Positions 35,392-45,203 are shown, counted from the first letter of the stretch. The stretch: DNA of 64,000 nucleotides from Thermoanaerobaculia bacterium (GCA_022071945.1 JAJVIN010000001.1:372001-436000); one strand, 5' to 3'. The notes: generated by a model from the sequence alone, not told the origin. Numbers and translations are program-made.

Positions 35392-35532
35392 CGTTCTCCT
35401 TCTCCGCCGCGTGGTTGCCCGGGCCCCGGGGTCTTCCGCGACGGTCCTCCCGGCCCCTCGAGGCGGGTGGGGGACACGGCCTGTGGGCGAACTCCACGCC
35501 TGGTCCGGCGTCATCCCGGCCCGGTCCCGTTC

Positions 35533-36438
35533 CTATTCCGGCTGCCTGTAGCCGTTGTTGATGACGTAGGAAGGATTCAGAAAGAAGACGAGAGCCTTTT
35601 TCCAGAAGTTCAGACTCCCCTTCTGAAGGATCGAGACGGACCACCTGTGAAAGAGCTCACCGAGAAGGGACCCGGCGATCGGGGTCATGATCAAGTCCTG
35701 GATGCTGGGCTGCTCCGCGACCGCCTCGATGACGTACTCCCACATCAGAGTCTGGAAGAGGGTGAACTTGACGGACTGCCAGCTCGTCCCGCCCTGGGAC
35801 CGGATCATGTTGTAGTAGAACGCGCCGGCGTAGGGGTGACCCAGCCAGTTGTGAAAGAAGATGTCGCCGTCCCAGACGGGCGGCGAGCTCCACGCCCTCT
35901 TGAAGTTCGACGTCCCCCTCTCGAGTGCCGTGTCGTCCCAGTTCGTGTACTGGCTGGGCAAGACCGCCAGGACAGCCGCGCACAGGAGCTCGGATCCTGT
36001 GATGATGACCGTCCCCCGCATGAACTTCTTGCTGTACGGGCTCGAGGCGTTTCGGACCCCCCTGAGGACATTCGCGTCCGGGGTTTCCACGTACGCGGGA
36101 GCAGGAGGAAGCGCGCCCCAGATCGGATTGGGATCGGCCCCTGCCGGGAGTCCAGAGGCCGCGGGGTCGAGGCTGAATCGGAACGTCTGAGTGGAGTAGC
36201 TGTTTTCCGCGGCGAAATCCAGGCGCAGAGTCGAGATGCCGAGCCCGAAGCTCGGAGGGGCCGGGCCCAGGTTCCAGAAACCCGAGGAGGCACCGGGCTC
36301 CAGCCCATACAGAAGGCTGTACTTTGCGAACGCAGCTCCGGGTGCGAGGCTGGCGACCCAGAACAGCACAGCCACGGCCATTCTGACGAGCCTTTCCACC
36401 CGGGTCAGTTGAAGCCGAAGGCGAAGATTTGCAAACAC
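35533..36438 (-). CDS. DUF3943 envelope protein
   Basis: This 301-residue protein has a signal peptide (MAVAVLFWVASLAPGAAFA, residues 20-38 from the GTG at 36438; the ATG at 36381 is an equally good start). The body carries the DUF3943 hallmark: DIFFHNWLGHPYAGAFYYN, then WEYVIEAVAEQPSIQDLIMTP and GSLLGELFHRWS. These proteins are probably outer-membrane or lipid-facing, but their function is unknown. It is divergent from the GH63 gene and on the same strand as the FadL gene. Confidence 0.82.
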   Translation of the reverse strand: MFANLRLRLQLTRVERLVRMAVAVLFWVASLAPGAAFAKYSLLYGLEPGASSGFWNLGPAPPSFGLGISTLRLDFAAENSYSTQTFRFSLDPAASGLPAGADPNPIWGALPPAPAYVETPDANVLRGVRNASSPYSKKFMRGTVIITGSELLCAAVLAVLPSQYTNWDDTALERGTSNFKRAWSSPPVWDGDIFFHNWLGHPYAGAFYYNMIRSQGGTSWQSVKFTLFQTLMWEYVIEAVAEQPSIQDLIMTPIAGSLLGELFHRWSVSILQKGSLNFWKKALVFFLNPSYVINNGYRQPE

Positions 36439-36593
36439 TGTCGTTTAGGCTCTCCACGGCGAAGAGCCTCTCCTGCGACAAGCATACGATCTCGCGGGTT
36501 TCGTGCCAAGCCAGGGATCTCCCTGGCGGGCTCCGTGGGAGAATCCGTCAAGATCCAAGACACGGTGACCGTTCGCGAGAACAGGAGGCGAAG

Positions 36594-39329
36594 ATGCCTG
36601 AGCAATCTGGAGTCCCCGGGATCATCGACACGGCCGAACAGAGGCGCCTGAACACGGCACGGGTGTCAGGAATCCCGTGGAAAAAGTGGGGGCCGTACCT
36701 TTCCGAAAGGCAATGGGGCACTGTCCGCGAGGACTACAGCCGCGATGGAAACGCCTGGGACTACTTCACACACGACCAGTCTCGTTGCCGGGCCTATCGC
36801 TGGGGAGAAGACGGAATCGCCGGGATTTCCGACGACAAGCAGAGGCTCTGCTTCTCGGTCGCGCTGTGGAACGAGAAGGACCCGATCCTCAAGGAGCGCC
36901 TCTTCGGTCTGACCAACAGCGAGGGGAATCACGGCGAGGACGTCAAGGAGTACTACTTCTACGTCGACTCGACCCCGGTCCATTCGTACATGAAGTACCT
37001 CTACAAGTACCCGCAGAGAGAGTTCCCCTACCGGGACCTCGTGGAGACGAACCGGCGCCTGTCCCGCGAGCAGTTCGAGTACGAGCTCATCGACACGGGC
37101 GTCTTCTCGGAGGACCGCTACTTCGACGTCTTCATCGAGTTCGCCAAGGAGGGCCCAGAGGACATCCTGGTGAGAATCACGGCCCACAACCGGGGGCCAG
37201 AGGCCGCCCGGCTGCACGTGTTGCCAACCCTCTGGTTCCGGAACACCTGGTCGTGGGAGGCCTCGGAGGAAAAGCCCATCATCCGTGACGATGCGGGCGT
37301 TCTTCGGGCCTCTCACCAGGACCTGGGGGAGTACGCCTTCGCCTCGGAGGGAACACCCGAGCTCCTCTTCACGGAGAACGAGAGCAACGCGTCTTCTCTC
37401 TGGGGCCAGCCAAACTCCTCACCCTACGTGAAGGACGCCTTCCACCGCTACGTCGTCCTCGGAGAGCGCGAGGCGGTGAATCCTGCCCACACGGGTACCA
37501 AGGCCGCCGCGCGCTACATCCTGGACGTCCCGGCGGGCGGGTCGGCGACGGCCCGGGTGCGCCTTTCGGCCCAGCTTCCAGAGGATCCGTTCGGAGAGAA
37601 CTTCGAGCGCACGTTCGCGGCCCGCCTGGCGGAGGCGGACGAGTTCTACGACCGGATCACTCCACGCTCCTTCACCGAGGACCAGCGGAGGGTCCACCGG
37701 CAGGCCCTGGCCGGGATGCTCTGGGGCAAGCAGTACTACTACTTCGACCTGGAGAGATGGCTGAGAGAGCACGAGGCTCACCCCCTCGCAGGACCCGGGG
37801 GGCAAGGCGTGAGGAACTCCGAGTGGTTCCACATGCTCAACAGCGACGTCATCTCGATGCCGGACAAGTGGGAGTACCCCTGGTACGCCGCGTGGGACCT
37901 CGCGTTCCACACCGTGGCCCTCTCACTCGTCGACTTTGATTTCGCCAAGGAGCAGCTCCTCCTGATGCTGCGGAACCTTTACTTCCACCCGAATGGACAG
38001 ATCCCCGCCTACGAGTGGAACTTCAGCGACGTGAACCCGCCGGTTCACGCCTGGGCGACGCTGTTCCTCTACAAGATCGAGAGAGATCTGGGCCGGCCGG
38101 ACATCAAGTTCCTCGAGAGGTCCTTTCAAGGCCTGATGCTGAACTTCAACTGGTGGGTGAACCGGAAGGACCCTCAGGGCCGGAACGTCTTCGCGGGCGG
38201 CTTCCTCGGCCTGGACAACATTGGCGTCTTCGACCGGAGCGCGCAGCTCCCGACCGGTGGTCATCTCGAGCAGGCTGACGGGACGGCCTGGATGGCCTTC
38301 TACTGCCAGAACATGCTCGAGATCGCCTTCATCCTCGCCGAGGAAGATCCCATCTACGAGGAACTCGCGTTCAAGTTCCTGCAGCATTTCATGTGGATCT
38401 CCTACTCGATGGACCGGATCGGCGACCACCACGACGAGATGTGGGACGAAGAGGATGGATTCTTCTACGACCTTCTCAGGCTCCCGGGGGGACACTCCAC
38501 GCGCCTCAAGGTGCGGTCGATGGTCGGCCTCCTGCCGCTCTGCGCGGCAACGGTCTTCGAGGCGGACGCCATCGAGAAGCTCCCGAAGCTCCGTGAGCTG
38601 ATCGGAATCTTCCGGAAGCGCCACCCGGAGGTGGTCGCCCACGTCGCCCCGACCGACGAGGGGTTCATCGGCCATTCCGGCCGCAGGCTCCTCTCTGTTC
38701 TCAACAAGAAGAAACTCGAGCGAGTCCTCGGCTATCTCCTGGATGAGAACGAATTCCTGGGCCCGTACGGCATCCGTTCCCTTTCCCGGTACCACCAGGA
38801 TCACCCGTTCGTCTATTGGCTGAACGGTCAGCCGCTGACGGTCTCGTACCTCCCCGCCGAGTCGAACACGGGGATGTTCGGAGGCAACTCGAACTGGCGG
38901 GGACCTGTCTGGATGCCCGTCAACGCCCTCATCGTCAGGGCCCTTATCAACCTCTACGGTTTCTATGGCGACGGCTTCACGGTCGAGTGTCCGGCCGGCT
39001 CCGGGGTCAGGATGAACCTCTTCGAGGTCGCCCAGGAGATCACACGCCGGCTCTCCGCGATGTTCCTCAGGGACGAGAATGGCCGGAGACCCGTTTACGG
39101 AGGAACGGAGACCTTCCAGAAGGACCCCCACTGGCGCGACCTGATCCTCTTCTACGAGTACTTCCACGGGGACAATGGAGCGGGTCTCGGCGCCAGCCAC
39201 CAGACAGGCTGGACCGGCGTCATCGCCCGTCTGATGGATCTGTTCGGCCGGGCGACCGCGCACGACATCCTGGCAACGAAGAAGGAACGGTTCGAGGAAC
39301 GGATCCTCCGCGAACAAGTGGGAGGATAG
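36594..39329 (+). CDS. GH63/MGH1-type glycoside hydrolase (glucosidase-like)
   Basis: This 911-residue cytoplasmic enzyme has no signal peptide. AGGAGG lies five bases before the ATG at 36594. The N-terminal part (YFTHDQSRCRAYRWGEDG) and the (alpha/alpha)6 barrel region are typical of MGH1-like GH63 enzymes: KWEYPWYAAWDLAFHTVAL, NGQIPAYEWNFSDVNPPVHAWA and GNSNWRGPVWMPVN. Acidic residues in the AWD and EWNFSD segments are the likely catalytic pair. Bacterial members act on alpha-glucosides or on glucosyl/mannosyl-glycerate; the exact substrate is not readable. It runs convergently with a GH13 gene only 5 bp away. Confidence 0.87.
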   Translation: MPEQSGVPGIIDTAEQRRLNTARVSGIPWKKWGPYLSERQWGTVREDYSRDGNAWDYFTHDQSRCRAYRWGEDGIAGISDDKQRLCFSVALWNEKDPILKERLFGLTNSEGNHGEDVKEYYFYVDSTPVHSYMKYLYKYPQREFPYRDLVETNRRLSREQFEYELIDTGVFSEDRYFDVFIEFAKEGPEDILVRITAHNRGPEAARLHVLPTLWFRNTWSWEASEEKPIIRDDAGVLRASHQDLGEYAFASEGTPELLFTENESNASSLWGQPNSSPYVKDAFHRYVVLGEREAVNPAHTGTKAAARYILDVPAGGSATARVRLSAQLPEDPFGENFERTFAARLAEADEFYDRITPRSFTEDQRRVHRQALAGMLWGKQYYYFDLERWLREHEAHPLAGPGGQGVRNSEWFHMLNSDVISMPDKWEYPWYAAWDLAFHTVALSLVDFDFAKEQLLLMLRNLYFHPNGQIPAYEWNFSDVNPPVHAWATLFLYKIERDLGRPDIKFLERSFQGLMLNFNWWVNRKDPQGRNVFAGGFLGLDNIGVFDRSAQLPTGGHLEQADGTAWMAFYCQNMLEIAFILAEEDPIYEELAFKFLQHFMWISYSMDRIGDHHDEMWDEEDGFFYDLLRLPGGHSTRLKVRSMVGLLPLCAATVFEADAIEKLPKLRELIGIFRKRHPEVVAHVAPTDEGFIGHSGRRLLSVLNKKKLERVLGYLLDENEFLGPYGIRSLSRYHQDHPFVYWLNGQPLTVSYLPAESNTGMFGGNSNWRGPVWMPVNALIVRALINLYGFYGDGFTVECPAGSGVRMNLFEVAQEITRRLSAMFLRDENGRRPVYGGTETFQKDPHWRDLILFYEYFHGDNGAGLGASHQTGWTGVIARLMDLFGRATAHDILATKKERFEERILREQVGG

Positions 39330-39334
39330 GAGTA

Positions 39335-40813
39335 TCAGCCCCGTTCCAGCCTGAAGAAGTGCGATCCCCAGGGCCCCAGATCGACGAAGAGCCGCCCCTC
39401 TCGCAAGTCGTCCCCGGACCTCTGGTATGACTGTGTGCTCAGCGAGTCCGTCAGGAACCAGTCAGCCCCTCCCAGATCTTCCCAGGGCACTTGCACCATG
39501 GCGGAGGAGGCCTGGCCGCTCAGGTTCACGATGATGAGTCTTCGGTCCCCTTCCTCTCTGAAGCACCAGGCCACGATGTTCAGATAGCTCGGGTTGTCCG
39601 GCCACCCGCGCCTCTCGCAGAGGGACCATTCCCCCGACCTGAACACGGGCGCGTCGATTGCTCGAAGGAGTCTCTCGTAGAACTCGAGAAGCTCGGCCTG
39701 GACCGGCTCTTTGGGACGCCGTCCGAGAAAGACTGGCAGCTTCACCTTGGCCCCCTCGAACTGTCCCTGATGAAACAGTCTGGCCCCGGGGAGCGTGTAG
39801 GTCGCCAGGGCCGCGGCTCTCTCCCGCTCCGGGGACAGGAGGGCGGCGGCTCTCGGCTCGTCGTGGTTCTCGAGAAACCGCAGGAGCCTTGCCTGGTAGC
39901 CGAGGTCCGCGCACAGGTGAAGCTTCACGCTCTCGGCATCGCCATGCTCGAGCCGGTCATAGAGCCGCTTGTCGTAGCAGAAGTCGAACCCCGCTTGCTG
40001 GAGGTCCCACTCGAGATCCCAGTACGCCTCCGCGATGAAGAGGAAGTCGCCGTTGGTCTCGCGGGCCGACCGGATCCTCCCCCTCCAGTACTCCTCCGCC
40101 GGCCAGTCCCTGACGTGCCCCCCCCACGTGTGGCCGAAAACAGAGGTGAGGAAGAGCATGGCCATGTCGCACCGAACCCCGTCGCACTGCCTGGCGATCG
40201 AAACCAGTGTCTCCGACGCTGCGTCGCGAAGCCCCGGTGAGAAGGCATTCAGCTGCAGAACGTCCGGCCAGGCCGGGAAGTAGGGGTCGCGGCCGCACGC
40301 GAAGACCCTGCCCGAGAGAGCGAGGAATGACGAAGGCGCGTTTCTGGCGTCGTCCTCGGTTCCCTCCACGAAATACTCGGGGTGCTCACTCACCCATGGG
40401 TGATCGGGCGCCACGTGATTCGGGACGAAATCGAGGATGAGCCGGATCCCGCGCCGCGCGAGCTCCTGGCGGGCAGCCGCGAGGCCCTCGGGGCCTCCGA
40501 GTCTCTGGTCGGCCACATAGCGTCTGACGCAGTAGGGGGAGCCGACGTTATCGGGATCCGTGTAGTCGGGCAGAGCCGTTCTGAAATCAGCCCGGAGGCC
40601 CGGGTCGCCGTTCGCGATCGCGATGCCCGCCGGGCTCCTCTCCCAGACGCCCATGAGCCAGACGGCGTCGAATCCCCGGCGGGCCAGGCGGTCCCACTCC
40701 TCTTGCGGGACCGACCCCAGCGTCACCGTGACGCCGAGCTCGGCACTCAACCCGGTGAGCCAGACCCACGTGTTGATCTCGTAGATCGTGGGGTAGCGGG
40801 GCCAATGAGACAT
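39335..40813 (-). CDS. GH13 alpha-amylase-family enzyme
   Basis: This 492-residue enzyme has no signal peptide and so is probably cytoplasmic. The TIM-barrel motifs are LILDFVPNHVAPDHPW (region I), DGVRCDMAM (nucleophile Asp216), FIAEAYW (acid Glu262) and FLENHDEPR (Asp318). A C-terminal beta domain ends in FFRLERG. The family cleaves or transfers alpha-glucosyl units; specificity is unclear. The ATG at 40813 has AAAGGA eight bases upstream. It follows the SulP gene by 74 bp on the same strand and nearly touches the GH63 gene on the other. Confidence 0.88.
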   Translation of the reverse strand: MSHWPRYPTIYEINTWVWLTGLSAELGVTVTLGSVPQEEWDRLARRGFDAVWLMGVWERSPAGIAIANGDPGLRADFRTALPDYTDPDNVGSPYCVRRYVADQRLGGPEGLAAARQELARRGIRLILDFVPNHVAPDHPWVSEHPEYFVEGTEDDARNAPSSFLALSGRVFACGRDPYFPAWPDVLQLNAFSPGLRDAASETLVSIARQCDGVRCDMAMLFLTSVFGHTWGGHVRDWPAEEYWRGRIRSARETNGDFLFIAEAYWDLEWDLQQAGFDFCYDKRLYDRLEHGDAESVKLHLCADLGYQARLLRFLENHDEPRAAALLSPERERAAALATYTLPGARLFHQGQFEGAKVKLPVFLGRRPKEPVQAELLEFYERLLRAIDAPVFRSGEWSLCERRGWPDNPSYLNIVAWCFREEGDRRLIIVNLSGQASSAMVQVPWEDLGGADWFLTDSLSTQSYQRSGDDLREGRLFVDLGPWGSHFFRLERG

Positions 40814-40887
40814 GGGCAGTGTCCTTTCTCGCCGGCCTGGAACCGAGGGGGCACGGGGCGGATGCGTGAACGGTCCGCCCCGGTGGT

Positions 40888-42582
40888 TCAGTTCTTCCCG
40901 GCCCGATCGAGCAGCGCCGGATACTTCTGTACGGCCTGCTCGAGGTTGAAGAACATCCGCTCCCGGCCGAGGACCTGTCCGAGCGCGGATCGCTCCACGG
41001 CCGCGCGAGCCTCCGGGTTCAGCGCGGCCAGGCAGATGAGGACACCCTGCGCCCTCATCCTCTCCTCGGCTTCGATGAGGGCCTTCAGCGCCGTGTACTC
41101 GAGGTCAATGACCGCGCTGAAATCGATCACCACCACTTTCGCATTCGATTCCTGGATGAGACGCGTCAGGTCATCCCCGATTCTTCGCAGGTTGAGAAAG
41201 AAGACCCGGCCGATGATCCGGACCATGAGGAGTCCCGGGAACGTCTCGTCGTCTGAATGCTCGGCGGAAGCTCGCCGGTAGACGTCCGTTCCCCGCTTGC
41301 GGCCAACCGGGTAGACCGCGGGATGGGCGGCCTGCACCGCCAGGGACACGACGGACACGAGGACGGCTATCAGGATCCCCTTGAGTGTCCCGAGCAAGAC
41401 GACCCCGGCCGTGGCCGCCAGCGCCCAGAGGAACTCGGTCCTGCGGACCTTGAGAATCTCGACGAACTCGGGGACCTTGATGAGGCCGACCGTCGTTGCG
41501 ATCACGACAGCCGCAAGCGCCGTGCCCGGCATCAGGCTGATGAGGGGCGCGAGAAACAAGAGGCTCGCGAGGGTCACGGCCGCCGTGACGAGCCCCGTGA
41601 GTTGGGTGCGGGCGCCTGCCGAACGGTTGACCGCGCTCTGCGAGGTTCCTCCCCCGCCGGGCATGCAGCCGAAGAGACCCCCAGCGACGTTCGCGAAGCC
41701 GAGCGCCGTCAGCTCGCGGCTGGCGTCGGGCTGCGGTTCGCCTCGCTGTCGAAATGCCCGGCCGACGGCGACCGTCTCGATGAAGCTCATCAGCGCGATA
41801 CCGGCTGCCCCCGGCCAGAGAGTCTCGACGAGAGAGATCATGGGCGGAGAGAAGGGAGGAATTCCGCTCGGAACGTTCCCGACCGTTGAGATCCCGAGCT
41901 TCTCCAGCCCGAGGAGGCTGGAAGCAGCCACGGCGGCCACGACGGCAAACAGGGGCGCCGGCAGCTTCGGAGCCAGGTGCTCCAGAAGGACGATGCCGGC
42001 CAGGAGCGCGCCTCCGAGAATGACGGTGGGGATGGAGGTCTCGGGGAGGTGACGGAAGAGCTCCACGACGTTCTTGAAGAACCCGCCCTTCGGAATGTGG
42101 ACTCCGAGGAGCTTTGGAAGCTGGTCGAGAACGATGACGAGCCCGATGCCCGCCTTGAATCCGGTCAGGACCGGATCGGAGATCAGGTTGGCGACGGCGC
42201 CGAGTCTGAGGATCCGTGCCGCGATCAACATCAACCCGACGAGAACGGCCAGCGTCGCTCCGACCGCGAGGGGAGGGATGTTGTTCCCCGTGGGATCCAC
42301 CAGGGCGATCTGGGCCGCCGTCAGAATCGCGATCGTGCTCGTCGTGCTCATGCTCATCGGACGGGAGGTGCCCAAGAGCGCGTACACGACGGCCGGAATG
42401 AATGCCGTCGCGAGCCCGGCCTGGATCGGGAGCCCCGCGATCGTCGCGTATGCGAGGGACTTCGGAACGACGACGGCCGCCGTCGTCAAACCGGCAACGA
42501 GATCGGCCCCCAGCCACTCCTTGTTGTAGGGCCGCGCCCAGTCGAGGAACGGGAGGGTCTTCTCTTGATGAGTCTCAGCCAT
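40888..42582 (-). CDS. SulP-family anion transporter with STAS domain
   Basis: This 564-residue inner-membrane transporter has about 12-14 hydrophobic segments beginning near residue 25 (LVAGLTTAAVVVPKSLAYATIAGLP, in pieces, is the SLC26/SulP signature). The C-terminal STAS domain (about 435-550) contains VVVIDFSAVIDLEYTALKAL. Family members carry sulfate, bicarbonate or dicarboxylates; the ion is not clear here. The ATG at 42582 with AAAGGA upstream was preferred over 42630. Confidence 0.92.
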   Translation of the reverse strand: MAETHQEKTLPFLDWARPYNKEWLGADLVAGLTTAAVVVPKSLAYATIAGLPIQAGLATAFIPAVVYALLGTSRPMSMSTTSTIAILTAAQIALVDPTGNNIPPLAVGATLAVLVGLMLIAARILRLGAVANLISDPVLTGFKAGIGLVIVLDQLPKLLGVHIPKGGFFKNVVELFRHLPETSIPTVILGGALLAGIVLLEHLAPKLPAPLFAVVAAVAASSLLGLEKLGISTVGNVPSGIPPFSPPMISLVETLWPGAAGIALMSFIETVAVGRAFRQRGEPQPDASRELTALGFANVAGGLFGCMPGGGGTSQSAVNRSAGARTQLTGLVTAAVTLASLLFLAPLISLMPGTALAAVVIATTVGLIKVPEFVEILKVRRTEFLWALAATAGVVLLGTLKGILIAVLVSVVSLAVQAAHPAVYPVGRKRGTDVYRRASAEHSDDETFPGLLMVRIIGRVFFLNLRRIGDDLTRLIQESNAKVVVIDFSAVIDLEYTALKALIEAEERMRAQGVLICLAALNPEARAAVERSALGQVLGRERMFFNLEQAVQKYPALLDRAGKN

Positions 42583-42728
42583 TCCGGCCGTCCTTTCGTG
42601 CCGCGACTCCCGCCGCTTCATGAAGGCCACGATTCGAGGAGCGCCGCCGGGGAGCCCGGGCCTAAAGACCGGCGGGATTCCGGCTCTCGAACCCGGTGCG
42701 TGTCGAAAAGATCAGGGCTTGTGGATGT

Positions 42729-42752
42729 CTCCCGGGTTCGGCGCCCCGGGAG
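42729..42752. terminator. Hairpin downstream of DUF2950 gene
   Basis: CTCCCGGG and CCCGGGAG form a perfect 8-bp stem with an 8-base loop, about 60 bases beyond the DUF2950 stop. A TTTT follows on the plus strand, four bases after the stem, rather than on the minus strand. It may terminate both directions weakly. The remaining gap up to the SulP start holds nothing else recognisable. Confidence 0.4.
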
Positions 42753-42812
42753 CGCCTTTTCTCGCTCCCAGAACGCCGCGCCGGTCAACAAGTGTTTCGT
42801 CCCTGCCGTCGG

Positions 42813-43832
42813 CTAGGGCGAGACTTCGTCAACGGATGTCCAGCCTTCCCCGGGGTTGTAGCGCTCCATGCACTTCACCATGCCGGTAAAGTCTGGCCCC
42901 AAGTCTTGCTGGTAGACGATGCCGTCGTGGCTCACGATGAAGGTCTTGACCCCGGTCACCCGGTACTGGGCGGGCCAGGCCACGAGGGCGAATCCCCCGA
43001 TCATGTATCCCTTGATGACGAAATCGAGCTCGCCCAGCGGCGCGTTCGGCCCTTGCCCCTTGAGGACCTTGAAGAAGTAGCCGTGGAAGGGTTCACCCTT
43101 CATGTCATGGCCTTCCTCCAAGCGTTTCGCCACCCGCTCGCCGACCGGACCGCCGTAGGTTCCGTCGGCATTCCGCCAGCTCAGCCCATCCTTCTTTCCA
43201 TCCGAGCTGATGATGCGCTGGGCGTATTCGAGAACTCCGTTACCGTCACGGTCGGCCTCGGCATACTGCCGCTGCGACTCGACATAACCCCGGCAGACCT
43301 CGATGGCGTTGAGCTCGTTCCGGCCAATCCGGCGCAGGAGAACCTCCTGGCGGCCGGCGGCGGGGTCGAAGCGCCAGTGGTTGCCGAACTTCACGAGCGG
43401 AATCGGAAGCGGCCAGTCGTCAGGCCCAGCATGGAGGATCGTGACCTTCGGGTCCTTGGCGCTGGCCTTGAAGACAGCCTTCTGGCGAGCGAGGGCCGCG
43501 AATTCCTTTGCGATCTGCTTGTCCGCCGCCGTGTCCTGGGTTTGGACGAGATCGAGACCCTCCAGTCCCAGGATCTCGGTGAACGCCTTGATGTCATAAG
43601 ACTCCGCCGCCGCCGCCAGGGCCTCTCCTGCTTCCTTGGGGGTCGCGAAGAGTTTCTGCTGGGGCATCGACGCGGCCGGCTGTTTCTTTGCGGCCGCCGG
43701 GGCGAGCTTGGAAGTCGAAGGAGGAGCTGGGGCGGTCGTCTGGGCGGGAGCGGAGAGAGCCGCCACGGAGCAGAGCAGGGCGGCCGTGCTCGTCGCGAGC
43801 CAGCCGCGGAGATTGAAGAACTCGTGCCTCAT
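42813..43832 (-). CDS. DUF2950 exported protein
   Basis: This 339-residue protein has a signal peptide (about 10-31) and an Ala/Pro/Lys linker, then a DUF2950 body (about 60-339). Recognisable pieces are FATPKEAGEALAAAAESYD, RRIGRNELNAIEVCRGYVESQRQYA (split here), YFFKVLKGQGPNAPLG and GYMIGGFALVAWPAQYRVTGVK. AGGAGGT precedes the ATG, within 6 bp of the end of the DUF3300 gene, so the two form an operon. The function of the family is not established. Confidence 0.87.
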   Translation of the reverse strand: MRHEFFNLRGWLATSTAALLCSVAALSAPAQTTAPAPPSTSKLAPAAAKKQPAASMPQQKLFATPKEAGEALAAAAESYDIKAFTEILGLEGLDLVQTQDTAADKQIAKEFAALARQKAVFKASAKDPKVTILHAGPDDWPLPIPLVKFGNHWRFDPAAGRQEVLLRRIGRNELNAIEVCRGYVESQRQYAEADRDGNGVLEYAQRIISSDGKKDGLSWRNADGTYGGPVGERVAKRLEEGHDMKGEPFHGYFFKVLKGQGPNAPLGELDFVIKGYMIGGFALVAWPAQYRVTGVKTFIVSHDGIVYQQDLGPDFTGMVKCMERYNPGEGWTSVDEVSP

Positions 43833-43838
43833 CTTTCG

Positions 43839-45203
43839 TTACCTCCTCCGGCCGCCGCCGCCACCGCGCGACATACCACCGCCACCGCCTCTGGACATGC
43901 TGCCGCCACCGCTGAAGCTCGAGGAACCCCGCGAGCTACTCGCCCCAGCGGAACGCCCGCTGAAACCGTCGGCTCCGCCGCTGAAGCCGCTGCTCCCTCT
44001 GGAGCTCGAGCTCGACGGGATGTCACGGCTCCCCATGCGGTCGCTGCCGCCGCCTGTCGACCTGGTGCTGGCCCCGGCACCGCCCGCGGAGCGGTCACTG
44101 ACACCGGCACCGCCTCGGCTCGAGGCACCGCCCGTGGAGCGGTCGCTCACGCCTGCCCCGCCCCGGCTTCCGGCACCTCCGGCGGAGCGATCGCTGACTC
44201 CGGCAGCGCCACGACTCCCAGCTCCTCCCGCCGAACGGTTGGAAACGCTGTCCCCTCGCGCCGTGCCGCCGAACTTGTTCGCCGTGGCCCGGTCGCCATA
44301 GGGGGTCCCGCCCCGGTGGGACGAGTTGTGTTGCCAGGAGTTCCCGCCGCGGTTTCCGCTCTTGTTGTTGATGTTCGTGTTTCGGTTGAAGTTGTTGTTG
44401 ACGTTGATATTGATGTCGTTGTGGCCCCACCCGCAGCCGCCCCACGCGCCGCCCCACGCGGCTCCGAGCATCACGCCGAAGCTGAATGAGACGAAGGCGG
44501 CGCCGGGAACGTACGGCGGGTAATAGACTGGCGGATACGGATAGACAGGCGGGCCGTACACCACCGTCGGACTGTACGAGGGAACGTAAATCACCTCGGG
44601 ATTGGACGGCTCCACGATGACGACGGTCTTCTGCTCGATGACCTTTTCCTCGACCTTGACCTGTTCGCTCGATTTCAGGGCTCCCGTACCCTGAGCCTTC
44701 TTCCGCATGCGCTGGATCGCGTCCATGACCTCGCTCTTCTGGGCGAGGAACGCGTTGCCCAAGTCCGTCGTCCACTGGATGTCATCGGCGAGACGCTTCA
44801 CGGCATCCGGGAACGCTGCCATGGACTGGATGGCGGGGTCCCACGGCTGCTTGGCGACGGCGTCCGCCAGCGCCTTGTCCTTCAGGTTCGGGTTCTTTGC
44901 CATCCACTGCTGGAGCTGCACGATTTCCAGTGGATACGTCGAGGCGGCAAGTGTCTGGGCCAGGAGTGGGTCCGGGTAGAGGGCGATCGGCGCGACGAGA
45001 GAGTCGAGCTGGTCGGCCGTCAGCTTCACCTCGGCCGGAGCTGCGTCAGCTGGCGCCGCGGCTGGCTGGGCGGCGGGCGCCGCCGGGGGCGGTGCCTGCG
45101 CCTGCTGGGCGTAACCCGGGCAGTCCCATGCTACGAGGGAAAGCGCGCAGAGGACCGAGACGGCCCCCTGAGCGGTTGAATGTCGTGTCGAGCCGGCACT
45201 CAT
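43839..45203 (-). CDS. DUF3300 exported protein with Gly/Ser-rich repetitive tail
   Basis: This 454-residue protein has a signal peptide (about 10-33), an Ala/Pro/Gln linker and the DUF3300 domain (about 58-245: LDSLVAPIALYPDPLLAQTLAASTYP in pieces, QPWDPAIQSMAAFPD, NPEVIYVPSYSPTVVYG). After a Gly/Trp hydrophobic patch and an Asn-rich stretch comes a low-complexity tail. That tail has 16-residue repeats (VSDRSAGGAGSRGGAG, residues 320-377) and ends in Gly/Ser/Arg. CAAGGAGG precedes the ATG. It is paired with DUF2950, an association I know from other diderms. Confidence 0.87.
   Translation of the reverse strand: MSAGSTRHSTAQGAVSVLCALSLVAWDCPGYAQQAQAPPPAAPAAQPAAAPADAAPAEVKLTADQLDSLVAPIALYPDPLLAQTLAASTYPLEIVQLQQWMAKNPNLKDKALADAVAKQPWDPAIQSMAAFPDAVKRLADDIQWTTDLGNAFLAQKSEVMDAIQRMRKKAQGTGALKSSEQVKVEEKVIEQKTVVIVEPSNPEVIYVPSYSPTVVYGPPVYPYPPVYYPPYVPGAAFVSFSFGVMLGAAWGGAWGGCGWGHNDININVNNNFNRNTNINNKSGNRGGNSWQHNSSHRGGTPYGDRATANKFGGTARGDSVSNRSAGGAGSRGAAGVSDRSAGGAGSRGGAGVSDRSTGGASSRGGAGVSDRSAGGAGASTRSTGGGSDRMGSRDIPSSSSSRGSSGFSGGADGFSGRSAGASSSRGSSSFSGGGSMSRGGGGGMSRGGGGGRRR
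44073..44246. repeat. 48-bp coding tandem repeat in the DUF3300 gene, about 3.6 copies
   Basis: The repeat encodes the 16-residue unit VSDRSAGGAGSRGGAG with minor changes (VSN and RST variants). Near-identity at DNA level suggests recent slippage, so copy number may differ between strains. Confidence 0.8.

Noticed and set aside
44073-44246. Repeat array in the DUF3300 gene as a possible CRISPR or noncoding repeat
   Set aside because: The units are 48 bp with no spacers and preserve one reading frame, so they are coding repeats.
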